NCBI GenBank assembly: GCA_963691655.1
Contig: OY829326.1
Coordinates: 21,688,878 to 21,752,877, forward strand
DNA: 64,000 bases
Reading direction: 5' to 3'
Source: Toxonevra muliebris
Taxonomy: Eukaryota > Arthropoda > Insecta > Diptera > Pallopteridae
Below the pieces are notes generated by a model. That model made no database searches, was not told the DNA's origin, and worked only from the letters and a program-made list of their open reading frames with translations. Of this stretch, positions 35,195-46,560 are shown in pieces (position 1 is the first letter of the stretch; each line of letters opens with the position of its first letter). Both the position numbers and the translations under genes were made by a program.

Positions 35195-35802
35195 GTCGCC
35201 GAAACGCGTAGTTAAGCGAGAATATTACTGCTGTTCCTGAAAGTGTGGCTGAAGACCTGAACCTCTCGATTTCTCGTTGTTACCTTTCTGGGCATTTATC
35301 CATATAAGATTCCATTGATACACGAACTGAAGCCCCGAGACCACCAAGTCCGCTGACTGGGCTCTGTAACTATTGGAAACGGATCCAAATTTTGGCGAAA
35401 AACTTTCGGCTTGGTGTGGATTTTGGTAAGGCGGCGCCAATGGGACACATATTTTCAAAAACTAGAATGACCAGACAGTGCCTTTCAATGCCGAACGGTA
35501 TCGCGCCATGATTTTTGTAGTTCCAACAAGACGGTGCAACGTGTTACATAGCGGGTGTTACATTTTATTGGTTGCTTCAAAAGTTTCCAGAACGAGTTAT
35601 TATCAGAGGAGATGATGTGGAATGTCCGCCGAGAACATGCAATTTAACGCCCTTAGACTTTTTTCTCTGGGACTGGTCACTGGTTTATGCTAGAATACCA
35701 ACAATAATTGACCAACCAGAGAAGAAAATCTTTCGAACGATTGGTGAGATCCATCCCAACAGATTCACACAAAAATTAGACCTCTCGGATGGAGTCCTGT
35801 AA
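35195..35802 (+). pseudogene. rosa-like DD41D transposase, decayed
   Basis: Fragments in different frames read SENITAVPESVAEDLNLSI near 35220-35275 (N-terminal linker region), QTVPFNAERYRAMIF near 35475-35520, and then a continuous piece with QQDGATCYIAG (second catalytic Asp), FPERVI and LTPLDFFLWDW. The Asp in TPLDFF lies 41 residues after the Asp of QQDG, giving DD41D spacing. This spacing and the TPLDFFLW motif are known from the rosa-type mariner relatives of fruit flies. The middle part is missing and the frame is shifted at least twice. A more N-terminal piece of the same family is at 12755-13262. Confidence 0.75.
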
Positions 35803-36449
35803 ACGAAGCCGCGGAGGCTATTTGGATGATTTCGCTTTTAAAACCTAATGGTTTTGAATTTACTTTAATGTGTAACAAAGGTTTCCGTCATATCTCGCAC
35901 ACAACTTTTTTTATTCAATTTTAAAATTCTGACGAGCTTAATGAAAAACCAGTGGCGGATACAGGAAACAACAAATAAAAAATAAAAATTCTCCATATGA
36001 ACCAAAACGCTGGAGCGTTTTTTTTCTCGTTCGTGTATCGTTTTTTTGTTTTTTTTTTTTTGCTTACTCATAAACTTTATTTCGATGACTAGCAATTTCA
36101 AAGGTATGGCCATGTAAAATCAAACTTACTTGTACATTACTCATTTTGGGGAAACCCTGTTCTTGTAGCGAAGCATCTCACAATTTCTATGATCTATTTC
36201 CAAGGTAAAGGATCGTGGAAAATAAATATAACAATAGGATACATTTATTCAGTTTTCGGTTTTAGATTGGTTTATAATGGGTCGAGAATTAATAGAATTT
36301 TAAGAAAAATTTAGGGTAGCTGATTCCTACCCTGTATTCAAATCTTCTCTTTCCCATCTGGGATTTTGTTTATATCGACCCGAAACCTATTATGTTGTTT
36401 TTTTTTTTGGTGGATTCAATTCTCTACCTGAGAATAGATCGCGTTGAAC

Positions 36450-36606
36450 TGGTACTTGAGTCACGTATTTAAGGACTAAATCACCAAAATGATCCATTTT
36501 ATTAGAACAATCCATTTGGACATTTTTTAAGAATTTAACCCCATCTGGGAATCGAACCTGAGGCAGATGGAACTCCAGTCAAGCACTCATCTACGAAGTA
36601 ACCATT
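36450..36606 (-). mobile_element. 157-bp tRNA-derived SINE within composite 2
   Basis: Same length and position relative to the reverse transcriptase fragment as in copy 1. The B box appears on the plus strand as GGAATCGAACC (about 36549-36559). GTTGAAC flanks it at 36443-36449 and 36607-36613, the reverse complement of the GTTCAAC flanks in copy 1. Confidence 0.8.
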
Positions 36607-36613
36607 GTTGAAC

Positions 36614-37190
36614 GTCGTCGAGCTGTTTCTGAGCTAGACTGGCAGCCTCTGTAGGAGATTAATTTGGCGCTAAAATGGCAGTATCGTCTGGATAAGTAGC
36701 TATAGTAACACTATCAGGCAAGTCACAGGTAAAAATCGAATAAAAAGCAGGACCCGGAACACTGCCCTGTGGTACTCCGGCTTTCACTTGATATTTGGCT
36801 GATGTTTCATTATTTACTTTGACATAGAACTTTAAGACCAAATAAAATGTAGATGGTAGTAAATTTTTTAATTTGTATAACAGCCCTTGATGCCAAACAT
36901 TTCCGAACGCTTTTTTTTTGCGTTCCAGAAAGTCAGTGACAATATTGATGATATTGCTCAGAAGTATCGTGCTTATGACGATTAGTGATTCGGAACTATA
37001 TTCTTATTTTCTAGTATAATTAGCAATCTACTACTTCGAATATTTTTGAAAATATTGCCAGCAAACTTATAGGTCTATATGAGGGCATTGAGTTTTCAGG
37101 TTTATTTGGTTTAGGTATCATTATTATTTCAGCACATTTCCATAGAGAAAGAAAGTGGTTTAATGAGCAAGATTATTCCTTATTCTTATA
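36614..37190 (-). pseudogene. LINE reverse transcriptase fragment in composite 2
   Basis: Minus-strand counterpart of 31140-31777. The longest open piece, 36659-36841, reads VKVNNETSAKYQVKAGVPQG and then TIATYPDDTAILAP. The YPDD box is shared with copy 1, so the change was present before the two copies separated. Upstream blocks (IIMIPKPNKPE, TIDL-type spacing lost) are interrupted by stops. Not functional. Confidence 0.88.
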
Positions 37191-37460
37191 ATTGAAAGTA
37201 AATCGTAATAACTTATTATGTTCACCTTTTTGCCCCCCCCTTGTATCTGCGCCTGGAAAAACCCTTTAGTTATTTTCACAGACAGCCAACCAGCTATTAA
37301 TTTAAATTAGTTTACCAATGAAGGGAGTTATTAACAACTTTAAGTCAAAATTTTGGTTAAAGGCAATCAATCACTGTGGAATAGGTTAAATGAGGTCAGA
37401 CTTTTGAATCCCTTCCAGTTTACATTGTAAGAGTTGCGGGGACATTAAAAGAGAAGGAAT

Positions 37461-38521
37461 CAGGGCCATAGCCAGAAATTTTTTTCGGGGGGGGTTTTCA
37501 TTCGAAGAAAATATTCATAAATAATTTTTATCAAACTGATTTTTAAATACAATAAATTAAATCAATGATACATTTGATGGACCCTATAAAATTAAAATTT
37601 TAGGAAAAATTTTCCGATTTTTTTTAATCTTAACCTCAAAAAAATGGCCATAAGTGACAAAAAATTCACAGAATGATCAAATTAAATTTTTTCAAATAAA
37701 TATTATTCAGTGTGCATTCTAATGCATTTTCTTTTATCGTGACGAACATATTTTCGTTAACTCATTGACTTCCCACCACTGATGATGTACCCAACCTCAA
37801 AAAAATTACCAAAAATTGTAGAGGCTCATTTTTTTCAAATGATCATCATTGGGAATTTGAGCCATTACCAATGATAAGGAACCCGGATGAGGTTGGCTTA
37901 TATTCCCTAAATTCGTGAAGTCACAGCATTGAAAGAGATCATTCTAGTCGTGGTGCTCTGAGCAATAATGCGTTAAAAAATTAATTTTAAGATGGGTTTT
38001 GCTAATAAGATTGAGTTTTTGCGAAAGAATTTTTCACGTTGAACACGAATCTGAGGTCAAAAACTTCCCATCACGCCACGTTTAAGGAAAGAAAAGGTTC
38101 AAGCAAGTCTTATTTTACAAGGATCCGATAATTTTTTCTATTTTTATTAATTTTAAAACTTTTCAAACTGATTCAGGACGAAACCTTAAATCAAAAACAG
38201 TTACTGACCCAGAAAAACTATGAATGCAGGAGTGCTCAGTATCACCTTCTCTTTTTGAATCCGTAGTCAAAGCTCATGTCGAAGAAAACAAATCGGATTT
38301 GATCGCATAGTTTAACTAAGATTTCAAATTTATTTTTTATATTTGACTTTTTAGAAAAAAAAAACCGATGGAAGTAAAAAATATCTTCAAATAGATTTTA
38401 TTTTGACTTTTTTTCCATCCATTGGCAATTAATCTCAAAAATTAGAATAAAATTTCGACATTTCGGGGGGGGGGGGGGGGGGGTCAGAACCCCCAAAACC
38501 CTCCCCCTAAATACGGCCTTG
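37461..38521 (+). mobile_element. Non-autonomous hAT-like element, copy 2
   Basis: This is a second copy of the element at 16589-17668, in the same orientation and nearly identical over about 1.06 kb. The left end is CAGGGCCATAGCC and the right end read inward is CAAGGCCGTATTTAGGGGG. The target duplication GAAGGAAT is perfect (37453-37460 and 38522-38529), which fixes the borders and shows 8-bp duplication. A run of 19 G lies at 38465-38483 near the right end. There is no coding capacity. Confidence 0.92.
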
Positions 38522-38529
38522 GAAGGAAT

Positions 38530-40780
38530 CTATCTCCACTTTCACCAAAACTAGACCGAATAATTTCTATAAACCCTTCATAGACAACATAACTGAGATT
38601 TCCATATCTGATATTGGGAAGCTTCTCAAATTTTTTAATCTCACGAGGGCTCGCTTTAAGCAAGTAACATTCATAAAGGTGATAAATAACATAAAATCAA
38701 GCTAGTAATTGGTTCATTACCCCAACTTCAGATACCCACACTAGACTGGATCTGCATATAAGGGACTTTTGTAACCCCTATCATTACGTCACAAGCGGTA
38801 TGCTAAAATCATTATCAAAAATGATTACTATTTAATTTCTATAAATTTTAGATTGTTTTTAAGAACAATAAAATTTTTTAAACTTCTTGCTTGGTTTTAG
38901 TAATTTTAATTACTTCCAGTGTACTCGTTACACCTTTTCCTGTTTTTTTTTTCTGCTACATTAAAACTGCACCAGAATTATTAAAGAATTTTTGTAAAAA
39001 ATAATAACTCGTTTTTAAGTATAAATGCATTTTTTGTTTTTTTTTTTTTTTGTATAAGTACTTATAACTTTTCTTTGAACTTGTGCTATCAACCGTCAAT
39101 ACAAAGAAAAAAAAAACAAACCATAACAACAACAAAAATAAGAAGAAGTAGAATAAAATAAGCGACCAAGGGGACGGAAATGGTCTTATGATTACATGAA
39201 TAAAGCATCACTTTAGTTTCGCTCTATTTATTCCCCTCAACCATCATGTACCGATTACTAGGCTTAAATGTGAGGTTCCTCAATGCATTACTTATTTTAT
39301 AAATTGAAATCATATTATACTTAATTGAAAACGAAATTGAAATAAGCCGTCGCTGATTTCGATGTCGAGATGCATTCCGAAACTACATAAAAAGCAAAAA
39401 AAGAAAACTTCTGCTTTATTTTAGTTTAGCAAGTTAGTGGTGCAATGTTGTTTGTTTTTGTTGTGGTTGTTGTTGTTGATGCAACATTGTTACACTAACA
39501 CAACCAATGCTTTGCAAAATACTAATAACGATAATCATATAATTTAATGATTTTTTTTTTATGGAATCGTATTTTTATGAAAGTAAATGATCATCATCAA
39601 TACTCATGCTTCAATTCATGTTCGTATTATAAAATTTTACGATTAGTTGATTTTATGTGAATTAAATAATTATATTGTTATAGAGAAAGAAAACACAGTT
39701 CGAATAAGAAACTAATATCAATTTATGTAGAGTATAAAAAACTATGAAGATACGTTAGTTATAACTTTCGAAAAATAACGGGCAGCGACTTTCTAAACTT
39801 TTCCTCAAAGTTTAAATTTAAAAATCATTGAAACAAATTTGGAAAAAATATATATATAATAATAGCACAAATGCCTATTGAAGTCCTAAACCAATTTTTT
39901 TTTCACCAAACCAATTGGTTGCGGAAAAACCCATTAAGGATAAACTAAAACTGCTGGGATTAGAAACCTCATCGGATCGGGAACTAACCCGGAAGCAAAT
40001 TTTCAAATTAGATTTATCTATTCCTATTGAATATCATTGAAAGTGTTGACATATTTAAATTCTCCGAAATGACAAGTGAGTATACAGTACTCAGAAAAGT
40101 CTTCGTCTACGATATAACTAAATGTTAAATGTTATTTAACGTATTTAATATTTGCACAATTTACAGTTTCGTATGTGGTTAGACGACAAAATCCGTTAGC
40201 TCAATAAATAAACTTTAATGTTTTAATGCAGTTAGTTTATCTAAAGATTTAACTTTTTCTTCAACTTCTAATTCAACAAACAATAAGCCAAAGAAACAAA
40301 TTAAAACTTTTGGCTATTTGAATTCGTAAGCTGATAATGATGTTTATGCAGATGGTAGCTGTAATGACAAGACCGAAAGATAGAGAAGGGCAACGAGGTG
40401 TTGCTAGATCTTCTTGCATAGTATGGTAGACATGAAAATTGTCAAGACAGAGCTGTAAATATATTTAAATAAACACATACATACATACTATATATTTCTA
40501 TAGATATGAATACTACTTAAGGCATTAGCCTCAAGCTTTTTGAGTACATGCATAAGTGCATATATTCAAATATATACATATGTATGTCCAAACTATGCAA
40601 AATATGCATTTATATATTTTTATACAATACTTGAAACCATAGACGTATTGTAAAAGGCGTTAAGACTATTATGCAATAGCTGAATGCTAACAAGATAGTT
40701 AATGAAAACTGAAAAATCAAGTTGTGTAAAAGCTTTTTATGGAACAAATTTCACCACAATTAAGATTTTTATGTACAGTT
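38530..40780. other. AT-rich non-coding stretch
   Basis: No gene recognised. GTTGTTGTT tracts lie near 39450-39480 and poly-T tracts near 38946 and 39041. Confidence 0.55.
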
Positions 40781-40880
40781 ATCTCGTGGTAGCAAGCTAG
40801 ACTACCATGCCTAGGGTCTGGGTTCAATTCCCAGCTACTTAAAACATGGCTGTTTTCTTTACCTTAAAAAATTTTATTTC
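40781..40880 (+). mobile_element. tRNA-derived SINE or tRNA-like remnant
   Basis: TGGTAGCAAGC (40787-40797) fits a pol III A box and GGTTCAATTCC (40821-40831) is a perfect B box, with normal tRNA spacing. CTGGG-TTCAATT-CCCAG at 40818-40834 would form a perfect T arm. There is no acceptor stem pairing, so it is not an intact tRNA gene. A T-rich body follows. It differs from the 157-bp SINE family. Confidence 0.6.
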
Positions 40881-42235
40881 TAGAACATCTAAAATTTCTT
40901 CGGCGTGATTCGCCTACATACGAGTACATACCATACATGGAACAGTGACATCAAGGAACAATACCATGAAACAGCGAAGACCACAACCTACTCCGCTATC
41001 TATAATACAACTAACAGCCTTGACACAAATCAGATAATATAGTCATGGAGAACCGCTTGCAGTGGGCCTATCACTTACTCCGACCATATCTATGCTTATG
41101 TAGTTGCAACCCTCAGTTCCCTAGAGAAATAACAAATCTTGGTAATTGGGAAATCTCACAAAACGATTATTGGAGAACGTTTCATACATTCGGAAGTCCA
41201 ATAAACATATCAAGTCTTACTGCTAAACCAAGAACGAATTTTGGAGCTGCTGTAATTGAAAATCAGAAATCTTTTAGACCTCGTTTTCGTTCAGTATTCT
41301 TCATTCACCTCCTTATGATTAGGCTCTCTTTAAGTCCTTGACATCTGATTCAAGGAGTAACTCAGGATGAAGTAAAGCTTTATAGTCTGTTGGTGAAGAC
41401 GAGTATAGAAAAAGTCAGAAAGGTCTTCTTTGCATCTCTGAAGCTGTTGCAGTCGATTTGGTGAGGAATATAGAGCTCAGCCATGTATTCTGTTATTAAC
41501 CAGTAATCTGTTAGGGCTGCATAAAAATATCTAGTTGAAATATTTTGACTCAGTTTTTCTTAGAGTTGCAGTACTAACTGATTTTATCAGAACATTCATT
41601 ATCTTGAATTTTTTTTAATAACTGATATTAAACTTCTGCAATCAGTACGCAAATCCACAGATTTTTAGGGTCTACGTTGTACTGATTTTTCTATTCTACA
41701 TCTATGTGTTGAAAATATATAATTTGCATTCATCTTAATAACAAATTGCCTTGTTAAGAAATTTATTGAATCTTTAAAATCTTTTTATGAAAATGTTGAC
41801 AGAAATCAAGGTTTTTTTCGTTTCCTCACTTCAAAGCAGCCACTGAAAAACCTTTCGGCTAAATTCTCACTTATTAGAGGTAGGAAAGAAAGAGACTTGC
41901 CCTGAGGATTTTGAAAAGTGAGTTTATAAAAAAAAAAACTATTGTTTAAATTCCTGGAAAATGTAAAAACTTGTACTGATACTTTAATTCAATTCAAATT
42001 CAATGTACTGATTTTTTACATAAATATCTGGTTACCCTAGTTTCCTTATTCTGACACAAACGAAGAGTTTACATCGTTTTCGTTTAGCGGATGCTTGCTT
42101 CAACTTAATTCATATGTTTTATTATGAAGAGAAAAAGAGGGAAGGGGAGGGTTGCGGACTATATGGTTGTGGTTGTTCCCACAAATAAACATTATATTAT
42201 GAGTATAAAAAAGCGAGAATATTTTTAAACTTGTT
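40881..42235. other. Non-coding stretch with an unrecognised open frame
   Basis: An open frame of 98 codons at 41045-41341 (plus) has fairly mixed composition (starting MENRLQWAYHLL) and could be a piece of an unrecognised transposon protein. No motif identifies it. The rest is AT-rich without recognisable features. Confidence 0.35.
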
Positions 42236-42556
42236 TTGTTTTAGGTCTGAACTTCGATCTTTGGTTTGATTTTATTATTGAATTTTGGGCTGCATTTAGT
42301 CTATTTTATGAGCTGTTTCTTTTTCCGAGTTTTGGTCTGAATTGGGTCCGGTTTTGGTCTATATTTCAGCCTACATTTTTCTGAATTTTTTTCTGATATT
42401 AGTTCTGCGTTGTTTTGAATTTAGGTTTGATATTTGATTTGAGTGTGCCATAAATTTTGTTTTAATTTTTGGGACAACATTTTTTTCTGATTTTTAATTT
42501 GACTTCTGATTTGATATTTACTCAAGCTTCCGGTGCGGCTTTTAGTCTAGTTTTGT
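42236..42556 (+). repeat. GGTCTGA minisatellite, second array
   Basis: About 320 bp carries the same TTTTGGTCTGAATTTTGG-like motif and the same TTTGATTTGA variants as the array at 5738-6610, 36 kb away. It is equally degenerate. Confidence 0.75.
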
Positions 42557-44934
42557 AAACAAACGCTTTATTAATATTTTATTTTGTCCAAAACCTATAT
42601 GAGAATAATATAAGAATGTGTGTATACTAAGATATCCTTTTCTCAACATTGTTCAACCGATGAGTCTAAAATCTTGAAAGAAGCTCTAGTATCTGAAAAT
42701 TTTGCTTTCAGTGCATTTTCATTTTATTTTGAGGAAAAATGTTCGTCGTCCATTATGTTTCTCTTCCGCAAATAGTTCAGTTTGAGAGTCACTGCCTGAG
42801 ATCGCTACACCAATTTGATACTTTGAGTAGAAACCTGCGCCGACTCCACACTTTATTTTGGCTACATTGGCATTTTATTCAAACGTCTAAACCTCAGCCC
42901 AATCATATCTAAAAACGGTTCTAGTTGAAAATATGGTCTAAATAAATGCGAAACAATCAAAAGTGATGAAGTTCAGATTCTTTTTTGAGAAGAAAACTGC
43001 TTAAGAATACATTCAATTGAAATGCATAGTTCTCAAAAATAATTGATTGCATTATTTTCTTCAAGGATTGAAATTCGGAAACATTTATGCCAAAGAAATT
43101 CATTTTGAAAGTTCAATTTTGTAGTTCCTAACTAAAATAAGAATTCAAAAGCACTTTTATGTCATAGATTCCACTTTTGAGCTCAATCATAGCTTAACTT
43201 GTATACAATTTTTAGCAATTTGAAATTTCTGAGAATTTATCAAAACATCATATAGAAAATACTTTGTGAAATCATCAACAATCAAAAATAGGGAAGAAGG
43301 TGAATGAAATGCTTTAAGTTTCTAGAAACTACAACATCGAAAAAATATCATAAACAACAGGAAATCAGAAATGCATTAACTTTGAATGCATATATGTGGT
43401 AGTAACAATAAAGTAGCAATGGACAAGGTATGTATATATGTATGTAATACATGCCAACATCAATTATTTATTGTTTGCATATGAAATTATTTCTATACCT
43501 TTATATTTACAGATTTTAAATTGAAAATTAATATTTAGCCAAATTGAAGTGAATTTTGTATATAAATATTTCATATTCCATTTACAATAAATGCATAAAT
43601 GCCATTTTAACATTTTTTGGTATGTCATATATGAAAATTGTTTTTAAATGTTTATTTAAAGATTTATGTTTCACTTTATGGGTATTTATTGTAGGTCTTT
43701 CTAATATATGTCATATAAAATATATTCTTTAGAAAAAATTTCTAAAATATTTAATAATCTCTAAAGAAAATTTGCAGCATATGAAACTAGTTGAGTTTAT
43801 GGTTGTAACAGAATTCAGTTGGGAGTAAAAGCTTCAATTCATAACCAAAAATTAATTTCAAAAAAATATGTCAATGTAAGATTTGTTTCTTCTATTGATA
43901 GCATGATGAAATCTATGTTTTATTCCTTACTTTATTTCTTTTTTAAGTTCATTTTTGTAATTTAATCAAATTACTTAAAACTTCTACAAATAACTTTTGT
44001 GCACATATAAAATCTTTTTATTTCTGCAAGCTTTTAAAATATTTGCTATTAATATTTTTATCTCCAATAAGCAAAATTTTTATGTATAGAAATTAAGGTT
44101 AATATCTTAGTATTAGGACTGACTTCTTTCATTTTGTATGATTTGTGTCAGACCCGAGAACTGAACTTAGAACTTCACACTCAATATCGCCAACTTACAA
44201 TCAACTTAAGGATATATTTACTCGAATATCTAAGATCCGATGTCTTAATAATAAATAACACATTTACAAGTGGATCCCTAATTAACTCCAATTTTTATAC
44301 ATTTCCATAAGTTTGTAACCAAGTGCCTAAAACAGCACTAAATTATTTTAATAATATTTGTAAAGTCTTTTATGTGCGAATTTGTAATTACAATTGCACT
44401 AATTCTGCTTCACCATTAGCAATTCAAGGAAAAAAATTAATACAAAATTATTTCGTTTTTTTTTCCCCTTTCTTTTTTATTTTTTTGCAAATAAACTTAA
44501 CTTTTTTGCTTTCTCATATTTTCGCTGTTTCGCTACTTGCCACTTTTAGTTTTGTTGTTGTTTTTAGTTACCTTTATAACCTTTTTTTTAAGGTTAATAT
44601 TTACTTTTCATAATTACTTTCTTACCTTTTTTTTTTTTTTGTGTGTATGCAAAAATCATAAATACTTAAGCTGGCGAAAAAAAGAAAAAAAAAATTCTGT
44701 AATAAAAAGTTTTCCTCAACAATTTAATGGGAACACGTTTTTAGTGCTCTGGGTCATAAGTTTGTTATGATTACAATAAAAAAAAAGCTCAAGTACTAAA
44801 AAAAAGAGTGTAATGAAAATGAGCATGAAAAAGTGTGTTTTGAATTAAGTAAAAAGTGTAAAACAATTTTTTGGTTAGGGGAGGAAAAAGATATGAAAAA
44901 CTTTATAAGTGAGATGCTTTATGAAAGGAAGAAA
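42557..44934. other. AT-rich non-coding stretch
   Basis: No supported gene. A possible SINE head on the minus strand lies at about 44120-44205 (A-box-like TTGGCGATATTGAGTG, B-box-like AAGTTCAGTTCTCGG). T-rich open frames at 44323-44770 (plus) are poly-T/poly-A artefacts. Confidence 0.5.
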
Positions 44935-45640
44935 GATTTTTTATTTTAAAGAAGTAGAATGATATGAAAAGGGATTGATATAGAAAAAGGTAAAAGGGAT
45001 AGGAGATCAAACAAAAGTTTAGAGAAATATGAGAACCCATATACTATCTGTGAAAAAGGGAATATAACATAGACACTGAGGAAACTTGAGATGTGGACAT
45101 AAAATAAACTAGAGAAATGGCAAGGAAAACTAGAGATGCGAAAGCAGAGAATAGTCAAAATATGATTTAAATAGATATATAAGCATAGAGAAAAGTAGAG
45201 ACAAGAAAGCAGAGATCAGTCGAGATATGAAAGGTGGGACAAGAAAAAAACTAGAGATATAAACTCGGAGAAAATCAGAGATATGGATGTAGATCAAACG
45301 AGTGATATAAAACAGAGATATAAATACATATATAAAAAACAGAGATATAAAAAAATATATATAAATATAGAACTGGAGAACAGTAGAAAAATGGAAACAG
45401 GTATTACTGAATTTATAAAAATAGAGAAAACTCGAGATATGAAATCAGATCTATATTTAAATTTTAACGGATATATGGATGAACTAGAGATATGGATACT
45501 TAGAGAAAATAGTCAAGGAATCATATAAAATCCAGACTCAAAGAACAGAGAAAATTAGAAACGTGGAAGCAGAATATAGTCGAAATATCGAAACAAACCT
45601 AAATGAGGATATGAACATAAATAAAGCAATAGATACGGAA
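44935..45640 (+). repeat. Purine-rich degenerate minisatellite
   Basis: Diverged repeats of a motif close to AGAGAAAACTAGAGATATGG, with intervals of roughly 20-40 bases. AGAGATATGG or AGAGATATAA recurs many times between 45070 and 45510. The plus strand is very poor in C and T-only runs. Open frames inside it follow the repeat and are not called. Confidence 0.75.
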
Positions 45641-45759
45641 ATATATGTAGAAATCCAGAAATTTGAATTAAAAATTAGAATTTAAAAGTTCTATTGCATG
45701 TGAACTATGAAGATAATAGTCGATGGGTTCATAGCTTAATCTGGTCTGAGACCCGACTA

Positions 45760-46560
45760 TCTAAGGTTATGGATATGATAACATGATACATCGAGGGTTC
45801 CCTAACGGATGAAAAGACCGGAGTGGCAGTATTTTGGCCTAGTATTAAATACAACGAGACCATGGGTAGATACACCAGCACCTTTCAAAAGGAAATACAC
45901 ACCATTAATCAGTATGCAAAACTACCAGAATTAAAAATATTGCAATCCTAACCAATAGTCAAGCTACTATCAAGGCACTCAAATATCACCAGTTAACCTA
46001 AAAACCAGTGATGGAGCGTCTCGCTAAACTAGATACGCTCGACTTATATAAGCGGGTTTGGGTCCTATAGGCTCTGGGGAATATTAAGATTAAAGGGAAT
46101 GAAATTGCATATGAACTTGAAGAGAAAGGAGCTTCGGCTTATTTTGTTTGCCCAGAACCAATCTGTGGAATGAGAAAAGGAACTTTAACTTTATTAGTTA
46201 GGAAAGAGGGAGAACAGCAAAAGGAATTATACTGAGAAAACAGACCAGGGCTTGAACATTTGAACAGAATTTTTTGTAAGTAATGTATGAAATTATCAAA
46301 GAATAGTTTAAAAATCACTATAAAAACTTTAATTGGGGATTGCAAGTTAAACTATCACCTAACAAAACTGAGAATCACATCTAATGACTAATGTTGATTG
46401 GGAGACAGTGTTCCGCATTTATGCATATTCTTAAAAGGAATCTGGTTCAAGTTAATCGAAACTCCATAGAAATAGGATCAACATTAAAACTTCTACCGGA
46501 GTTTGAACTTATGGAAATACTTAGTCCTTGAAAGGTACAATAGATCTTTGATCACCTCTT
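45760..46560 (+). mobile_element. Decayed LINE RNase H and C-terminal region
   Basis: From about 45795 the translation reads GSLTDEKTGVAVFWP, then MGRYTSTFQKEIHTIN, matching the start of LINE RNase H (TDGS ... G ... Y-T-x-x-F-Q-x-E). Next come NSQATIKALKYH and, after stops, KIKGNEIAYELEEKGAS (the G-N-E ... A ... L motif). LNYHLTKLRIT and PHLCIF match the C-terminal zinc-knuckle region. Several stops and frameshifts are present. It is far more decayed than the related piece at 22439-22984, and its limits are approximate. Confidence 0.8.

Larger units (their letters stand above)
35950..37255 (-). mobile_element. Composite hAT-like element, copy 2
   Basis: This is the more complete copy. It starts at CAGTGGCGGATACAG (35950) and ends, read inward, with CAGGCGCAGATACAAGGGGG, an imperfect terminal inverted repeat followed by a G-run. 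The octamer GAAAAACC occurs immediately outside both ends (35943-35950, overlapping the first C, and 37256-37263) and is an 8-bp target duplication, as in hAT elements. The interior, read on the minus strand, is a Jockey-type reverse transcriptase fragment, a 157-bp SINE, and an unclassified segment. The whole is repeated in inverted orientation at 31134-32426. It appears to be a non-autonomous DNA transposon that took up retroelement sequence before it multiplied. Confidence 0.82.

Noticed and set aside
40781..40860. Functional tRNA gene
   Set aside because: A and B boxes and a T arm are present, but there is no acceptor stem and the anticodon arm is poor. A tRNA-derived SINE is more likely.
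44323..44770. Hydrophobic plus-strand open frames
   Set aside because: Phe/Leu/Ser-rich translation of T-rich DNA containing poly-T runs.
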